Counted from the stretch's first letter, positions 25,764 through 34,256 are shown. The stretch: DNA of 64,000 nucleotides from SIG565 sp045590755 (GCA_045590755.1 JAZNRP010000024.1:124001-188000); one strand, 5' to 3'. The notes: generated from the letters alone by a model not told the origin. A program made the numbers and translations.

Positions 25764-26159
25764 ATGATTGTGGAAATGAAGTTGACACCCGAACGAATTG
25801 AAATGATGGCTACCGAAATCCGTCAGTTCTTGATTGATAACGAAATTTGGATTGATGTCGCTATCTATTTTAACGGCAAATGCTTCACGACCGGGCACGA
25901 TGGCAAGTACGCCTACAACGACCCGAACAACCTGATTGTTGTGGAGAACGCAGACCCTCGAAAAGTCACGCAGTATGTGAACGACATCTTGACGATGACC
26001 TTTGAAGGACCTCTGTATGACTGCATCAACGGAAACGGCGAATACAGTTGGCAGTTTGAGGAACGTATCGCAAGAGAGTTGTCCGACATCTTCAAGAAGT
26101 ACGGATGCAGATACGAGCTCGGCGAGGCTTGGAACCTCTCGCTGTTTGAACAATGGTAA
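25764..26159 (+). CDS. Uncharacterised accessory protein
   Basis: 131 residues; ATG 25764 after GGATATGAAAGGAT (ATG 25776 is an alternative). Mixed alpha/beta with NGKCFTTGHDGKYAYNDP. No known family. Confidence 0.75.
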   Translation: MIVEMKLTPERIEMMATEIRQFLIDNEIWIDVAIYFNGKCFTTGHDGKYAYNDPNNLIVVENADPRKVTQYVNDILTMTFEGPLYDCINGNGEYSWQFEERIARELSDIFKKYGCRYELGEAWNLSLFEQW

Positions 26160-26171
26160 AGGAGAACCGAT

Positions 26172-26765
26172 ATGGAAAGAAAGATTTTTGCCATCCTCAA
26201 TGTAGATGAGGAGACTTTGCTTGAAAATTACGGAGATAGTACCGTTGGTGCTGTCTTCGAGGAAGAAATGGAAAAAGTCGCATTAAGCGGTATCACCGTA
26301 AACAGTTGGACCCTGATGGATGAAGATGAGTCCGACCTACGACAGAGTTATTTGAATTATCTCGCCGATTGGATTGACAGAAAATCGTGGGCGGATGAAC
26401 ATTCGTCTCCGCTCTCGTATGAGAAATGGCAGAACCGACCCGTTATGCTCGCAAACGCAAATATCTGTGTTGCGATGATTGAAGACCTTGGGGAAGGTGA
26501 ACCAACACACCTCGGCGAGAGAACGAGCAGGTATTTCCACCTCGCCCGTAGCCGAGACGGACAGCCCGATAGGTTTTGCTCTGCCGCTCTCATCGAGCGT
26601 ACCGTTCTTGAGACCGGACACGAGCAGGAATATTACGAACTGCACGTTATCAACGATATTGATATGACGAGCAGCCGAACCTATATGACGACATACAAGT
26701 CAAGGCTCGAATTATCCGAACTCGTTCAAAGTATCTTGAAGAAAATTGAGGAGATGACCTACTGA
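26172..26765 (+). CDS. Uncharacterised acidic protein
   Basis: 197 residues after AAAGGAGAACC. N-terminal ISDE-like helices (EETLLENYGDSTVGAVFEEE), a middle segment FHLARSRDGQPDRF and a C-terminal helix. It stops with TGATG, overlapping the next start codon. Confidence 0.8.
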   Translation: MERKIFAILNVDEETLLENYGDSTVGAVFEEEMEKVALSGITVNSWTLMDEDESDLRQSYLNYLADWIDRKSWADEHSSPLSYEKWQNRPVMLANANICVAMIEDLGEGEPTHLGERTSRYFHLARSRDGQPDRFCSAALIERTVLETGHEQEYYELHVINDIDMTSSRTYMTTYKSRLELSELVQSILKKIEEMTY

Positions 26766-27058
26766 TGAGTTACGAACAGGCAATGAAACACAGCAGGAAC
26801 CATCGTAAAGACCGCTTTCATCAGCAATGTAGCGGATACGGCGGCAACGGAGACAGCCAACCCTTTACGGTTGAGCAGGGCAAGAAAATCGAAAAGGAGT
26901 CTTGGGCGAAACTACTCGAAGCGGCGAAAGATTTTCCGTTCCCGGCACATATCTTTCAGTCGGGATGGTTTTGGCGTATCAGCGACAAGCCGAACCTGTT
27001 CTCTACCGAGGTGAAAAGCTATGAAGAGCTGCTCAAATTCGGCGAGGAATGTTTGTAA
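26765..27058 (+). CDS. Uncharacterised accessory protein
   Basis: 97 residues, stop-start overlap with the previous gene. N-terminal basic His-rich part (KHSRNHRKDRFHQQ), then a helix and a C-terminal AHIFQSGWFWRISDK. Last gene of module P2; no clear terminator follows. Confidence 0.75.
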   Translation: MSYEQAMKHSRNHRKDRFHQQCSGYGGNGDSQPFTVEQGKKIEKESWAKLLEAAKDFPFPAHIFQSGWFWRISDKPNLFSTEVKSYEELLKFGEECL

Positions 27059-27111
27059 TCAACGCTTACGGTGAGCGGTAGAAAATATTTAGAAAAAATC
27101 AGTAAAAACAC

Positions 27112-27139
27112 TTGACTCAGGCGGTAGGCGAAGTAAGAT
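27112..27139 (+). promoter_or_regulatory. Accessory promoter P3
   Basis: TTGACT (27112-27117), 16-bp spacer CAGGCGGTAGGCGAAG, TAAGAT (27134-27139). The spacer pattern GGCGGTAGG recurs at P4 and P6. An operator-like ATTACC-GATT-GGTGAT lies at 27155-27170, between the promoter and the first ribosome site. Confidence 0.85.
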
Positions 27140-27191
27140 AAAGTACGAAGAAACATTACCGATTGGTGATGTGGAAAGGAGATTTCGGAAA

Positions 27192-27356
27192 ATGCAGACC
27201 ATAAACATAAGCGACGAAAACGAGATGATTTCGCAAGTGAAACTGCTTTTGAAAAACGGTTACGATGTGGGAGTGCATAAGGAGACTCGTCTTTATGGTG
27301 AAACCGAATATATCGTCGCATATCGAAAACCGAAAGGAAGTGAACCGAATGACTGA
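27192..27356 (+). CDS. Uncharacterised small protein (first gene of module P3)
   Basis: 54 residues from ATG 27192, after GGAAAGGAGATTT; the upstream in-frame ATG 27171 is too close to the operator-like site. Helix-rich, no family known. It ends 8 bp inside the next gene. Confidence 0.7.
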   Translation: MQTINISDENEMISQVKLLLKNGYDVGVHKETRLYGETEYIVAYRKPKGSEPND

Positions 27357-27945
27357 TAAAGAAAAACAGATTACAACAGCAACAACGATTGCCGAAAAAC
27401 TCGGTTGGACTGTCCGCATTGAAAACGGAAAGATTGAGTTCAGCCAATACACCCCGGCTAACGAAGATTTCTCATTTGAAGTATCGGCAGACAACATCGC
27501 TCACGAAGTATATGATTATATGTTCGGTTTCGATGTGGATGAACATATAGCAATGTGGATACGAGCAAAAGAAAACGGCGTATCGGGAGTTCCTACTGTG
27601 AGCGAACTGTTAGAGGATGCTCAGTTCATTCAGGATGAGCTGAAAACTTTGTCGAGATGTATTTCTCGTGGAGAATTAGTTCCTGAACCTGTTAAGGTTT
27701 ACCTCGACAGTATCTTGATAAAGCACTTCGGATGCAAGACACCGTTTTTGAAACGACCTCGTATCAAGGAAAGATTTGGAGGGCGTGGTAATAACTCGTA
27801 TGAATATCTCACCGTTGCAGGCGGTAAAGCATACGGAAAGTTAGTTGATTTGGTTTACGACCTCGGAAACCTACTGCCCGACTTGGTGGATGCCAACGAA
27901 ATCGTTGAATGTCTCGATGACATCGTTGACAGCCCCGGATACTGA
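27349..27945 (+). CDS. Uncharacterised protein of a recurrent gut-bacterial family
   Basis: 198 residues after AAAGGAAGTG. The segment YDYMFGFDVDEHIAMWIRAKENGVSGVPTVSELLEDAQ is a pattern I recall in proteins of mobile elements in gut bacteria, of unknown function. C-terminal half contains a long helix and a basic patch (FLKRPRIKERFGGRG). Role is not inferred. Confidence 0.8.
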   Translation: MTDKEKQITTATTIAEKLGWTVRIENGKIEFSQYTPANEDFSFEVSADNIAHEVYDYMFGFDVDEHIAMWIRAKENGVSGVPTVSELLEDAQFIQDELKTLSRCISRGELVPEPVKVYLDSILIKHFGCKTPFLKRPRIKERFGGRGNNSYEYLTVAGGKAYGKLVDLVYDLGNLLPDLVDANEIVECLDDIVDSPGY

Positions 27946-27959
27946 AAGAAGGTGAAGCA

Positions 27960-28952
27960 ATGAACAGAAAGAAATTAGAGGCCCGTGTCGAAAAGGTTCT
28001 CGAACAGGAATACTCGCACCTGAAGACCGATGACGGTTATGAAGTTGAGATTTACGCCGATTACCGAGATGAAATGGATGCGGCAACCGCAATCGAAATC
28101 TTGGAGGCAGACCATCCTCGTCAGACTTTCTACGAAAAGATGTGGGAGTGGTATGAGCAGAGCAGAATGGAAGCGATAGATGGTGTTATCGACAAGGTGA
28201 AAAAAATCCTTGAAAGCGACAGTAAACTGTTCCCGGACGGAATGAGCGACTATGATGAAGAGACTGTTTCAGAATATGTCAAGGAGACGGTTTATGTTAC
28301 ATTGCCTGAAGGACATTACTTGAAGCAAGAATTCTATGTTAATATCTGCCTCGATACAGGCGATGGAAATTACGATTATGTTCACAACGCCACACGCCCG
28401 TGTTGGTACGGCAGGTACACAGATAAGTTGCACGATACCGCAAGCATCCTGTGGCTTGCTCGTCAGCAAGGCTACACGAAAACGCAGTTGTGGAAAGTTC
28501 TATCTGCTGATAGCAGAGATGAAGTTGCGGACCAAGGAGATTTTCTCCTGTCTATGAGAGAAGAAGTTGCGAACTGTTGCTCACAATGTCAGCAGTTGCA
28601 TTTCCTCGTTAGAATGACATTTGAAAAGTGTATCGAGCTGAACGCCTTGATTAAATTGCAGGACCGCAATGGTAAACATTACGACACTCGCAAGAACCCG
28701 TACTGCGGATATATAGTTCTCGACAAGAGCACCGAGACCGGACTTTATGACCGTTGGAACGGTAGCGGTAGTGTTCTCGAAATCAAACTCGACAAGGATG
28801 TCCGCATCCCGATACGCTTTATATCCACAGCGTTGCCTGATAATGAGCGAGATAGTTACTCGATTGCGAGTTGCTACGGTTTGCTCCGTTCAGTATGGAG
28901 AGATACCTTGAAGAAAATACACGCACCGAAAGGAGTAGAGATTGATGGCTAA
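27960..28952 (+). CDS. Large uncharacterised accessory protein
   Basis: 330 residues, the largest protein of the accessory region. N-terminal helices (KKLEARVEKVLEQEYSHLKTD), a middle segment, then RNGKHYDTRKNPYCGYIVLD and C-terminal strand-rich LEIKLDKDVRIPIRF. No catalytic motif recognised. Confidence 0.8.
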   Translation: MNRKKLEARVEKVLEQEYSHLKTDDGYEVEIYADYRDEMDAATAIEILEADHPRQTFYEKMWEWYEQSRMEAIDGVIDKVKKILESDSKLFPDGMSDYDEETVSEYVKETVYVTLPEGHYLKQEFYVNICLDTGDGNYDYVHNATRPCWYGRYTDKLHDTASILWLARQQGYTKTQLWKVLSADSRDEVADQGDFLLSMREEVANCCSQCQQLHFLVRMTFEKCIELNALIKLQDRNGKHYDTRKNPYCGYIVLDKSTETGLYDRWNGSGSVLEIKLDKDVRIPIRFISTALPDNERDSYSIASCYGLLRSVWRDTLKKIHAPKGVEIDG

Positions 28953-29226
28953 GCAGACGGTTTACACTTGGAAATCGGCAGAAGAGTTCATCGAAAGAAT
29001 GGTGAACGAGAAAGGCTATGAAGCCGTTCAACTAAACGAGGGCAGCTTGGGCATCGGAGATTGGGTTCTTATCGCTCCTGATGACAAGCATTACAACTTC
29101 GTCATCCGAGAGGTGTATTACAGTTCGGTTTGTTCCGGGCAGACCATTCGTAGATGCAAGACTCTATCGCAAAAAGTCCTGAAAGAAATAGAACAGGCGG
29201 AAAATCCGCAGGAAGAGGTGCAGTAA
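28945..29226 (+). CDS. Uncharacterised small protein
   Basis: 93 residues from ATG 28945 after AAAGGAGTAG, overlapping the previous gene by 8 bp. Contains a strand segment IGDWVLIAPDDKHYNFVIREV. No known family. Confidence 0.75.
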   Translation: MAKQTVYTWKSAEEFIERMVNEKGYEAVQLNEGSLGIGDWVLIAPDDKHYNFVIREVYYSSVCSGQTIRRCKTLSQKVLKEIEQAENPQEEVQ

Positions 29227-29510
29227 TGATGAAAGGATACCTTTTGACCGTTCAGTTATTCCGTTGCGATACAGAGCAAGAGGCAGAGGTTATTTTGAGC
29301 GGTCTCGAAGACGAAGAAGAGGCAAAGAAATATATCAAACTTATCACGAACGTCCTGATTGATGCCAAGAACTTCCCCGATGGAGAGGTTCGTTGGGACT
29401 ATCAGGTATCTCGTATGGTTGATGGCGAGGAAGAGTATGTCAGCAGCGATGCGATGATGACGAGGATTGAAAATGGTAAGATTATCTTCGATTTGGAGGG
29501 GTTGGAATGA
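29226..29510 (+). CDS. Uncharacterised acidic protein
   Basis: 94 residues from ATG 29226 (29229 alternative), overlapping the previous stop. Acidic, with helix LSGLEDEEEAKKYIKLITN. No known family. Confidence 0.75.
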   Translation: MMKGYLLTVQLFRCDTEQEAEVILSGLEDEEEAKKYIKLITNVLIDAKNFPDGEVRWDYQVSRMVDGEEEYVSSDAMMTRIENGKIIFDLEGLE

Positions 29511-29806
29511 GCGAAGTAATTGTTTCGTTTAAGAGAAAAGTCGATAAAATCAAAGCGTATTCGGACCTGTACTGCAATGAGGATGGAAACCCGATAGTAT
29601 TCAGGTGCCGCCAAGACGCTGTCGAGCGTTTGAAACGTGACGGCGTTACCGATGAGCAGATGAGCAGGATGTGGTTCGTCAGTTGTATCGGAAGATGTTT
29701 CCGATGCGGCGGACCTTTGTTCCCGAGTTTTCTGCCTGACTATACGAGCCAATGTTTTAACTGCGATGAAGATTTTTACGGAATTGAGCAGAAAACAAAG
29801 GCTTAG
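29507..29806 (+). CDS. Uncharacterised protein with C-terminal zinc ribbon
   Basis: 99 residues, ATG overlaps the previous gene. The C-terminal knuckles CIGRCFRCGGPLFP and CFNCDEDFYG form a zinc ribbon of about 30 residues. N-terminal half is helical with FRCRQDAVERLKRDG. Its stop codon is inside element copy C. Confidence 0.8.
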   Translation: MSEVIVSFKRKVDKIKAYSDLYCNEDGNPIVFRCRQDAVERLKRDGVTDEQMSRMWFVSCIGRCFRCGGPLFPSFLPDYTSQCFNCDEDFYGIEQKTKA

Positions 29807-29870
29807 GAGCCATTTCTACGGGCTGTAGCTTACCTACATTCATTCGGATATTTTCTATCCGATTTAGGAG
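29804..29870 (+). repeat. Conserved two-block intergenic element, copy C
   Basis: TAGGAGCCATTTCTACGG at 29804 and GATTTAGGAGACATTTTTTC at 29861; block spacing equals 63 nt when the truncated first block is aligned. Stem TAG/CTA is shortened. It lies between a zinc-ribbon gene and the gene at 29897. Confidence 0.65.
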
Positions 29871-29896
29871 ACATTTTTTCAGAAAGGTTGTTTGAT

Positions 29897-30229
29897 ATGA
29901 AGTTAGTTGAAATGAATTCAGAGCAGGTCGCTCAAATATTGTTCGACCACGATGAGACCGAGAAGAAAGTCGAGTTCTACATCAGCCTGAACCCCATCAC
30001 GAACGAAGGCGAGGGTGCTTGTTTGCTGAAAGTCATCAGTATTGCAGATGACGTAACAGTAGTCGGCAACTATTACGGAGGTGGATTGCCGTTCCTCTAC
30101 GATATGACACGAGACGAGGAACCTACCGAACTTGCCGCCGCCCTCCACGATTATTTCGAGGACATTGGTGCAGGTGTAGAGGTGTATGTTGAGGTAGAAG
30201 ACGAAGAAAAGATGCCGATTGGTAATTGA
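29897..30229 (+). CDS. Uncharacterised acidic protein
   Basis: 110 residues from ATG 29897 (TTG 29888 possible). Very acidic with strands (DETEKKVEFYISLNPITNEG). No family known. Last gene of module P3, followed by a hairpin. Confidence 0.75.
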   Translation: MKLVEMNSEQVAQILFDHDETEKKVEFYISLNPITNEGEGACLLKVISIADDVTVVGNYYGGGLPFLYDMTRDEEPTELAAALHDYFEDIGAGVEVYVEVEDEEKMPIGN

Positions 30230-30249
30230 TAGCATAGAACCATAAGAAA

Positions 30250-30282
30250 AAGCCGCCTAAAAACAGCAGTTTTAGGCGACTT
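30250..30282. terminator. Hairpin after module P3 (terminator-like on the minus strand)
   Basis: AAGCCGCCTAAAA (30250-30262) pairs with TTTTAGGCGACTT (30270-30282), one mismatch, 7-nt loop. The plus strand has no strong T-tract after it, but the minus strand has CTTTTTCTT, so it could stop minus-strand transcription. The second half equals block 2 of the two-block element. Confidence 0.55.
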
Positions 30283-30333
30283 GTATCGGTTTGTAAAAAT
30301 CAACGAAAACATTGATTTTTTACGAAAAATCTA

Positions 30334-30361
30334 TTGACTTAGGCGGTAGGTGTTGTAAGAT
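30334..30361 (+). promoter_or_regulatory. Accessory promoter P4
   Basis: TTGACT (30334-30339), 16-bp spacer TAGGCGGTAGGTGTTG, TAAGAT (30356-30361). Preceded by an AT-rich tract that includes a perfect palindrome-like AAAATCAACG / TTGATTTT. Drives 30422-36694. Confidence 0.85.
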
Positions 30362-30421
30362 AAGTATGTAGGATAAATCATATCCTACCGCATTATTTCA
30401 TAACCGCAGGAGGTGTCGAAT

Positions 30422-30595
30422 TTGGAAAACGAGGTTGATATTATGACCGTGAAAGAAATTGCCCGGCTTTCGGATTGGCTGACAGCCAAGGGGCACACAC
30501 CGGAAGAAATTATTGATTGTATCCACTACATAGCTCGCACAGAGCAACAGCCGGACAAAAAGAAATCAGGTTCTCCCACCACTACCAATGACTGA
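30422..30595 (+). CDS. Short accessory protein (first gene of module P4)
   Basis: 57 residues; a TTG start at 30422 fits an AGGAGGT site at 30409-30415 (GTG 30413 overlaps that site, ATG 30443 would shorten it). Helical N-terminus and a Lys/Ser/Thr-rich tail. No known family. Confidence 0.6.
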   Translation: MENEVDIMTVKEIARLSDWLTAKGHTPEEIIDCIHYIARTEQQPDKKKSGSPTTTND

Positions 30596-30712
30596 AGAAC
30601 CTGATTAAACCCCACATTCCATAGGGACGGGGCAGGTGAAATTATCCTGCGACCTGCTCCGTGCCCTTATCCTATCACAACCGCAGGAGAAAGTCAAGAA
30701 AGGAGTTCGATT
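30596..30712 (+). promoter_or_regulatory. Gap with competing hairpins, possible leader RNA
   Basis: The strong stem 30624-30637 with 30652-30666 (14 pairs with one bulged G) competes with a smaller stem GCAGG (30632-30636) with CCTGC (30646-30650). Both cannot form together. An AAAGGAGT site (about 30701) precedes the gene at 30713. Confidence 0.5.
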
Positions 30713-31096
30713 ATGGACTCAACGAAGAATATGGTCGTTCTTCAAATCGAGAACGACAGCGACCCCGGAACCTATCGCAATCATAGTGAGCACGAAAAGT
30801 ACGATGATGCGATAAAGGAAATGCACCGTCTGTACGATAGCGGACTCGAATTGTTCTATAAGGTGGTGTTACCGGACGGAGATTGGACGGTTTATGCTCC
30901 TTGGCAGTTGCAGAAAATCGAGTGCCCTGCTTGTGGCAAAGAGGTTCGCAGTTTCGATATGGAGCAGACCTACGACTGCCAAGGCATCCCGTACAGAAAG
31001 GTTTGTCATAAGTGCAAACGCAGAATTGAAGCGACCGTTGGATATGACGGTCAGTATTACACCGAAGCCGATGAGTGCTTGGATGAAGAATATTGA
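30713..31096 (+). CDS. Uncharacterised protein with zinc-ribbon centre
   Basis: 127 residues. A zinc ribbon in the C-terminal half: ECPACGKEVRSFDMEQTYDC and CHKCKRRIEA. N-terminal half is helical and acidic. No known family. Confidence 0.8.
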   Translation: MDSTKNMVVLQIENDSDPGTYRNHSEHEKYDDAIKEMHRLYDSGLELFYKVVLPDGDWTVYAPWQLQKIECPACGKEVRSFDMEQTYDCQGIPYRKVCHKCKRRIEATVGYDGQYYTEADECLDEEY

Positions 31097-31107
31097 GGTG
31101 AACCGAT

Positions 31108-31812
31108 ATGAAGTTTGCAACAGCAGAGCAGATGCTCGAATTTATCAATGACGGCAATGACCTATATAGCCCGAAAGCAGAGATTTATGTGTTCGGTTAC
31201 AACGATGCGGGTTCGATTGCCACCTACAGTATCTCGGAGGAAGAAGCGAAAAGACTGTCGAACAGAGTCAAGAGCGGAGACGAAGATTATTGGTCCGCTT
31301 TCCTCGGAGTTGGCGGCGAGATTTGGGATGACCCTTCGCACGAATGTTATAAAGAGGGGCAGGTATCCAACCTCGATAGATGCAGTCAACTGCTTGAACA
31401 CGAGGATTGGGTGTTGACAAAGCACTATCTCGGAGATGGTATCTACCTGAAAGTCGAGATTACCGTAGAACTCACGCAACAAGATGTTGACGACATTATG
31501 TGCGGAGCCTTGGAGGGCGGCATTACCTATTGGTGTAATGATGCCGAGGTGGTAGAAGATAAATACTTCGGAGAATTTGCAAGCGAGCAGATTTCGAGGG
31601 GCGGTAGTTTACGACTCCACGACTCCGAAGAAGATAAGACCTACGTACTTGACCTCGAAAAGTTTATAAACGGGTTCAAAATTTGGTTCTCGAAAGGTTA
31701 CGACCTATACGGAGCAGTTAAAACAGGAAAAATAGACTGTTGTAACATTGATGCAGGGTGTGCAGACGGCATCGTTCAATGTGCCCTGTTCGGAGACATT
31801 ATCTACGGATGA
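31108..31812 (+). CDS. Uncharacterised two-domain protein
   Basis: 234 residues. Residues 20-110 (VFGYNDAGSIATYSISEEEAKR, then FLGVGGEIWDDPSHECY) and 115-230 (QQDVDDIMCGALEGGITYWC, then FASEQISRGGSLRLHDSEED) are two units that I recall as separate proteins in gut phages. Their fusion suggests a joint role; no function is known. After a GAGGTGAACC site. Confidence 0.8.
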   Translation: MKFATAEQMLEFINDGNDLYSPKAEIYVFGYNDAGSIATYSISEEEAKRLSNRVKSGDEDYWSAFLGVGGEIWDDPSHECYKEGQVSNLDRCSQLLEHEDWVLTKHYLGDGIYLKVEITVELTQQDVDDIMCGALEGGITYWCNDAEVVEDKYFGEFASEQISRGGSLRLHDSEEDKTYVLDLEKFINGFKIWFSKGYDLYGAVKTGKIDCCNIDAGCADGIVQCALFGDIIYG

Positions 31813-31822
31813 GGTGAGCAAA

Positions 31823-32146
31823 GTGAAGATTTGGGTAGATGATATTCGCACCGCTCCCGATGGCTTTATTTGGTGTAAATCTACGAATGAAGCGTTATGC
31901 CTGATTGTAGATAACATCGAAGACGTTGAGTTTATCGACCTCGACCACGATATGGGCGATACATTCGGAGGCGATGCAATCGTTATCCTGAACGAGCTCG
32001 AAAGAAAGAGCAGGTTCAACGAAGAGTTTGCAGAGAGTGTAAAGAAAATCAAGTTCAGGCTCCACTCGGCGAACCCGGTAGGAGTACAGAATATGAGAGC
32101 AATCATTCGCAAGAATGGTTGGATTGAGGTGAAACGATATGCTTAA
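31823..32146 (+). CDS. Receiver-like protein, cREC (cyclic-phosphate processing receiver) family
   Basis: 107 residues from GTG 31823 (RBS GAGGTGAGC). The pattern KIWVDDIRTAPDGFIWCKS, FIDLDHDMGD and FRLHSANPVGVQNMRAIIRKN is the cREC domain (Pfam PF20274 as I recall it), which occurs in conflict-related and RNA-repair contexts. The conserved Asp pair and HSxNPVG motif are intact. Its role in the phage is unknown. Confidence 0.8.
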   Translation: MKIWVDDIRTAPDGFIWCKSTNEALCLIVDNIEDVEFIDLDHDMGDTFGGDAIVILNELERKSRFNEEFAESVKKIKFRLHSANPVGVQNMRAIIRKNGWIEVKRYA

Positions 32147-32402
32147 AGATGAAAAGTTATTGAGCAAAGCAAAGCGTGATTACCTCGGCGGCGGTCGGGT
32201 TGCTTTTCAGTTCGGCAATACGACAGTAGTTGCTGAGGAATGGGTCGAAGATGATGGAACCATCCATCTCCGCCCTCAGCACGGAGAATATTTCAGGCGA
32301 AACGGTTGGGCTCAGCTAAGCGAGAGCGAAGTTGCCGCCTACTGCGAAATGCTCGAAGAAAGATTAAACCGAAAGGAGAAGACAGATGGGTCAGAAGAAT
32401 AA
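32139..32402 (+). CDS. Uncharacterised small protein
   Basis: 87 residues, ATG overlapping the previous gene by 8 bp. Strand-rich core (VAFQFGNTTVVAEEWVEDDG) and a helical, lysine-rich tail. No known family. Confidence 0.7.
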   Translation: MLKDEKLLSKAKRDYLGGGRVAFQFGNTTVVAEEWVEDDGTIHLRPQHGEYFRRNGWAQLSESEVAAYCEMLEERLNRKEKTDGSEE

Positions 32403-32727
32403 AAGCAATGTAGCAATCCTATCCGAAAACGCTACCGCAGGGTATGAGGTGTTCGAGGAACGGATGCTCAAAATGACAAAAGAGTCGATTTATAACAACG
32501 CACACGAAATCCACGCAAAAGTCGAAATTCACGGATACTTATGCGATTGTGCTGCGGATGATTTGGATGAAGAAGAAATCGAAGTTCTTGTCGGTCTCGG
32601 AGTAGAAGTTGTCAAAATTTTGTATGACTATTTTTCAGAAAAAGACGACGCTTCGATTATGTATTACTCAGACATCACCGATTGGGTTCGTGATTTCTGT
32701 GCGGAGGCAGCCAATGTCGAACCGTAA
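32386..32727 (+). CDS. Uncharacterised acidic helical protein
   Basis: 113 residues after AAAGGAGAAG. Helical, with LDEEEIEVLVGLGVEVVKIL. No family recognised. Confidence 0.75.
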   Translation: MGQKNKSNVAILSENATAGYEVFEERMLKMTKESIYNNAHEIHAKVEIHGYLCDCAADDLDEEEIEVLVGLGVEVVKILYDYFSEKDDASIMYYSDITDWVRDFCAEAANVEP

Positions 32728-33121
32728 AAGCAGTAAGGCGAAGAAATACAGCAAGGGCGGGCACATCCTGTCAATGGATGAGTTCGTAAAGCAGGAGTTC
32801 GTATTCTTGAACGATAAGATTACGCACCGTGGATGGTTTATGTCGTGGCAGATGAGAATGGCTTACTCTATGCTCGGCGAGAAAGGTCGCATTTTCTACG
32901 CCGTAAAGAACGTCAAAGATAAGATTATCTGTAACAGATGCGAGAAGAAATTTTCGGATAGCGGCGAGCTGAAAAAGTTTGTTGAGTATCACAGAGAAGC
33001 GGATGATGTATTCGTCATTGATTACAGACCGGGAATGGAACTCGATGATAATTGTCAGGTGTTCAACGGGTGTCCGAATTGCAGAACCGATGCCTACCTG
33101 ATGGATTTGGAGGAAGAATAA
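32714..33121 (+). CDS. Uncharacterised protein with zinc-binding knuckles
   Basis: 135 residues from ATG 32714. Cysteine pairs CNRCEKKFSDSGELK and CPNCRTDAYLMD frame a C-terminal ribbon. N-terminal part basic (RKSSKAKKYSKGGH). Possibly nucleic-acid binding. Overlaps the previous gene by 14 bp. Confidence 0.75.
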   Translation: MSNRKSSKAKKYSKGGHILSMDEFVKQEFVFLNDKITHRGWFMSWQMRMAYSMLGEKGRIFYAVKNVKDKIICNRCEKKFSDSGELKKFVEYHREADDVFVIDYRPGMELDDNCQVFNGCPNCRTDAYLMDLEEE

Positions 33122-33309
33122 TGGCAGTTTTCTATTTGAGAGATAACACAGGAGCCATCCTGAACCAAGACGAGTACGATAATGTCCCCCATCATAACCC
33201 GATGTTCGACAATTACCGTATCCTCGGCGAGTTCAAGGATAAATCAGAAGCAAGGCGATACTACCATCAGGTGTATCTGCCACAGAAAGAAAAGGAGGAC
33301 AAGAAATGA
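33121..33309 (+). CDS. Small uncharacterised protein
   Basis: 62 residues, stop-start overlap (TAATG). Helix-rich C-terminus (EFKDKSEARRYYHQVYLPQK). No known family. Confidence 0.7.
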   Translation: MAVFYLRDNTGAILNQDEYDNVPHHNPMFDNYRILGEFKDKSEARRYYHQVYLPQKEKEDKK

Positions 33310-33587
33310 CCCGAGAGACTTTTGAAGCGATTTTGACCGCTATTAAAAACAATGTGAACCCCACGTACAACAGGAAAATCCACATCGTTACGAACACCGT
33401 CCTCGGATGTGGTGGATATTCCACCTCGCAACAGACGTTCGATGTCGGATGTGAGAGTATCGAGATGGAGAGCGGGTATATCAAGTTTCACGTTCAAGAA
33501 GCAATCACCGGACTCTTGCAATACGATGCGGATGTTTACCTGCCATACGAAAACATAGCATTTGTTTTCGATGGTACAAGACGATAA
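33306..33587 (+). CDS. Uncharacterised small protein
   Basis: 93 residues after AAAGGAGGAC. Strand-rich (IHIVTNTVLGCGGYSTSQQT). No known family. Confidence 0.75.
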   Translation: MTRETFEAILTAIKNNVNPTYNRKIHIVTNTVLGCGGYSTSQQTFDVGCESIEMESGYIKFHVQEAITGLLQYDADVYLPYENIAFVFDGTRR

Positions 33588-33602
33588 AATAGGAGGCCCG
33601 AT

Positions 33603-33848
33603 ATGTGTTATATCAGATTATCAGACTGTGATGGCGTGACCGTAATTCTCGCCACCGATAAAGAGTTGACCTACGGAGATGTTGACCGTATCCGCAACAT
33701 TGCGGTTGATGTTAAGTTCCCGAACGGAGAAATGCGTGAGGATGAGTGGCAGTTCGATGAGCTCGTAGATGAAATCGTCGAGAAATGCAAGACTGACCTT
33801 GACATCGAGTTCGGCATCGTGGCTCCCGATTACGTTTTGGAGATTTAG
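33603..33848 (+). CDS. Uncharacterised small protein
   Basis: 81 residues after TAGGAGGC. Acidic with a helix (EWQFDELVDEIVEKCKTD). No known family. Confidence 0.75.
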   Translation: MCYIRLSDCDGVTVILATDKELTYGDVDRIRNIAVDVKFPNGEMREDEWQFDELVDEIVEKCKTDLDIEFGIVAPDYVLEI

Positions 33849-33859
33849 GGGGTGCAGCT

Positions 33860-34246
33860 ATGAGTACAAGAGCGATTATAGGTGCCCTGAGACCCGATGA
33901 CACCGTTCTCGGTGTTTGGCAATGGAATGATGGCGAAGGGCTACTGCCTTTGTTGGAAGAAAACTTCAGAACCATTGGCGAACTTTCGCCCTTGCTAAGT
34001 CTCGGCGTTATCAACCTGATATGTGACGATGAAGCATCCCACGAACTTATGGATTGGCAATGGAAACGTGGTTTAGCAAATGAGGGGGTTTGGCACCATT
34101 TCGGAAATGCTCACGCTTATCAATGCAACGACTACCGAGGAAGTAAGCCGACCCTATACCGAAACGTTGACGAAGCCGCAGGGCAGGACATCAACTGCCT
34201 GTATTTGTTCGATATGAAAACGTTTAGTTGGTCGGTCGTCAAATAG
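33860..34246 (+). CDS. Uncharacterised accessory protein
   Basis: 128 residues after AGGGGGTGC. Contains WQWNDGEGLLPLLEENFRTIGEL and WHHFGNAHAYQCNDY; the pattern RxxIGALRPD and repeated W resembles proteins seen in phage accessory regions, unnamed. No catalytic motif. Confidence 0.75.
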   Translation: MSTRAIIGALRPDDTVLGVWQWNDGEGLLPLLEENFRTIGELSPLLSLGVINLICDDEASHELMDWQWKRGLANEGVWHHFGNAHAYQCNDYRGSKPTLYRNVDEAAGQDINCLYLFDMKTFSWSVVK

Positions 34247-34256
34247 GAGGTGCGAT

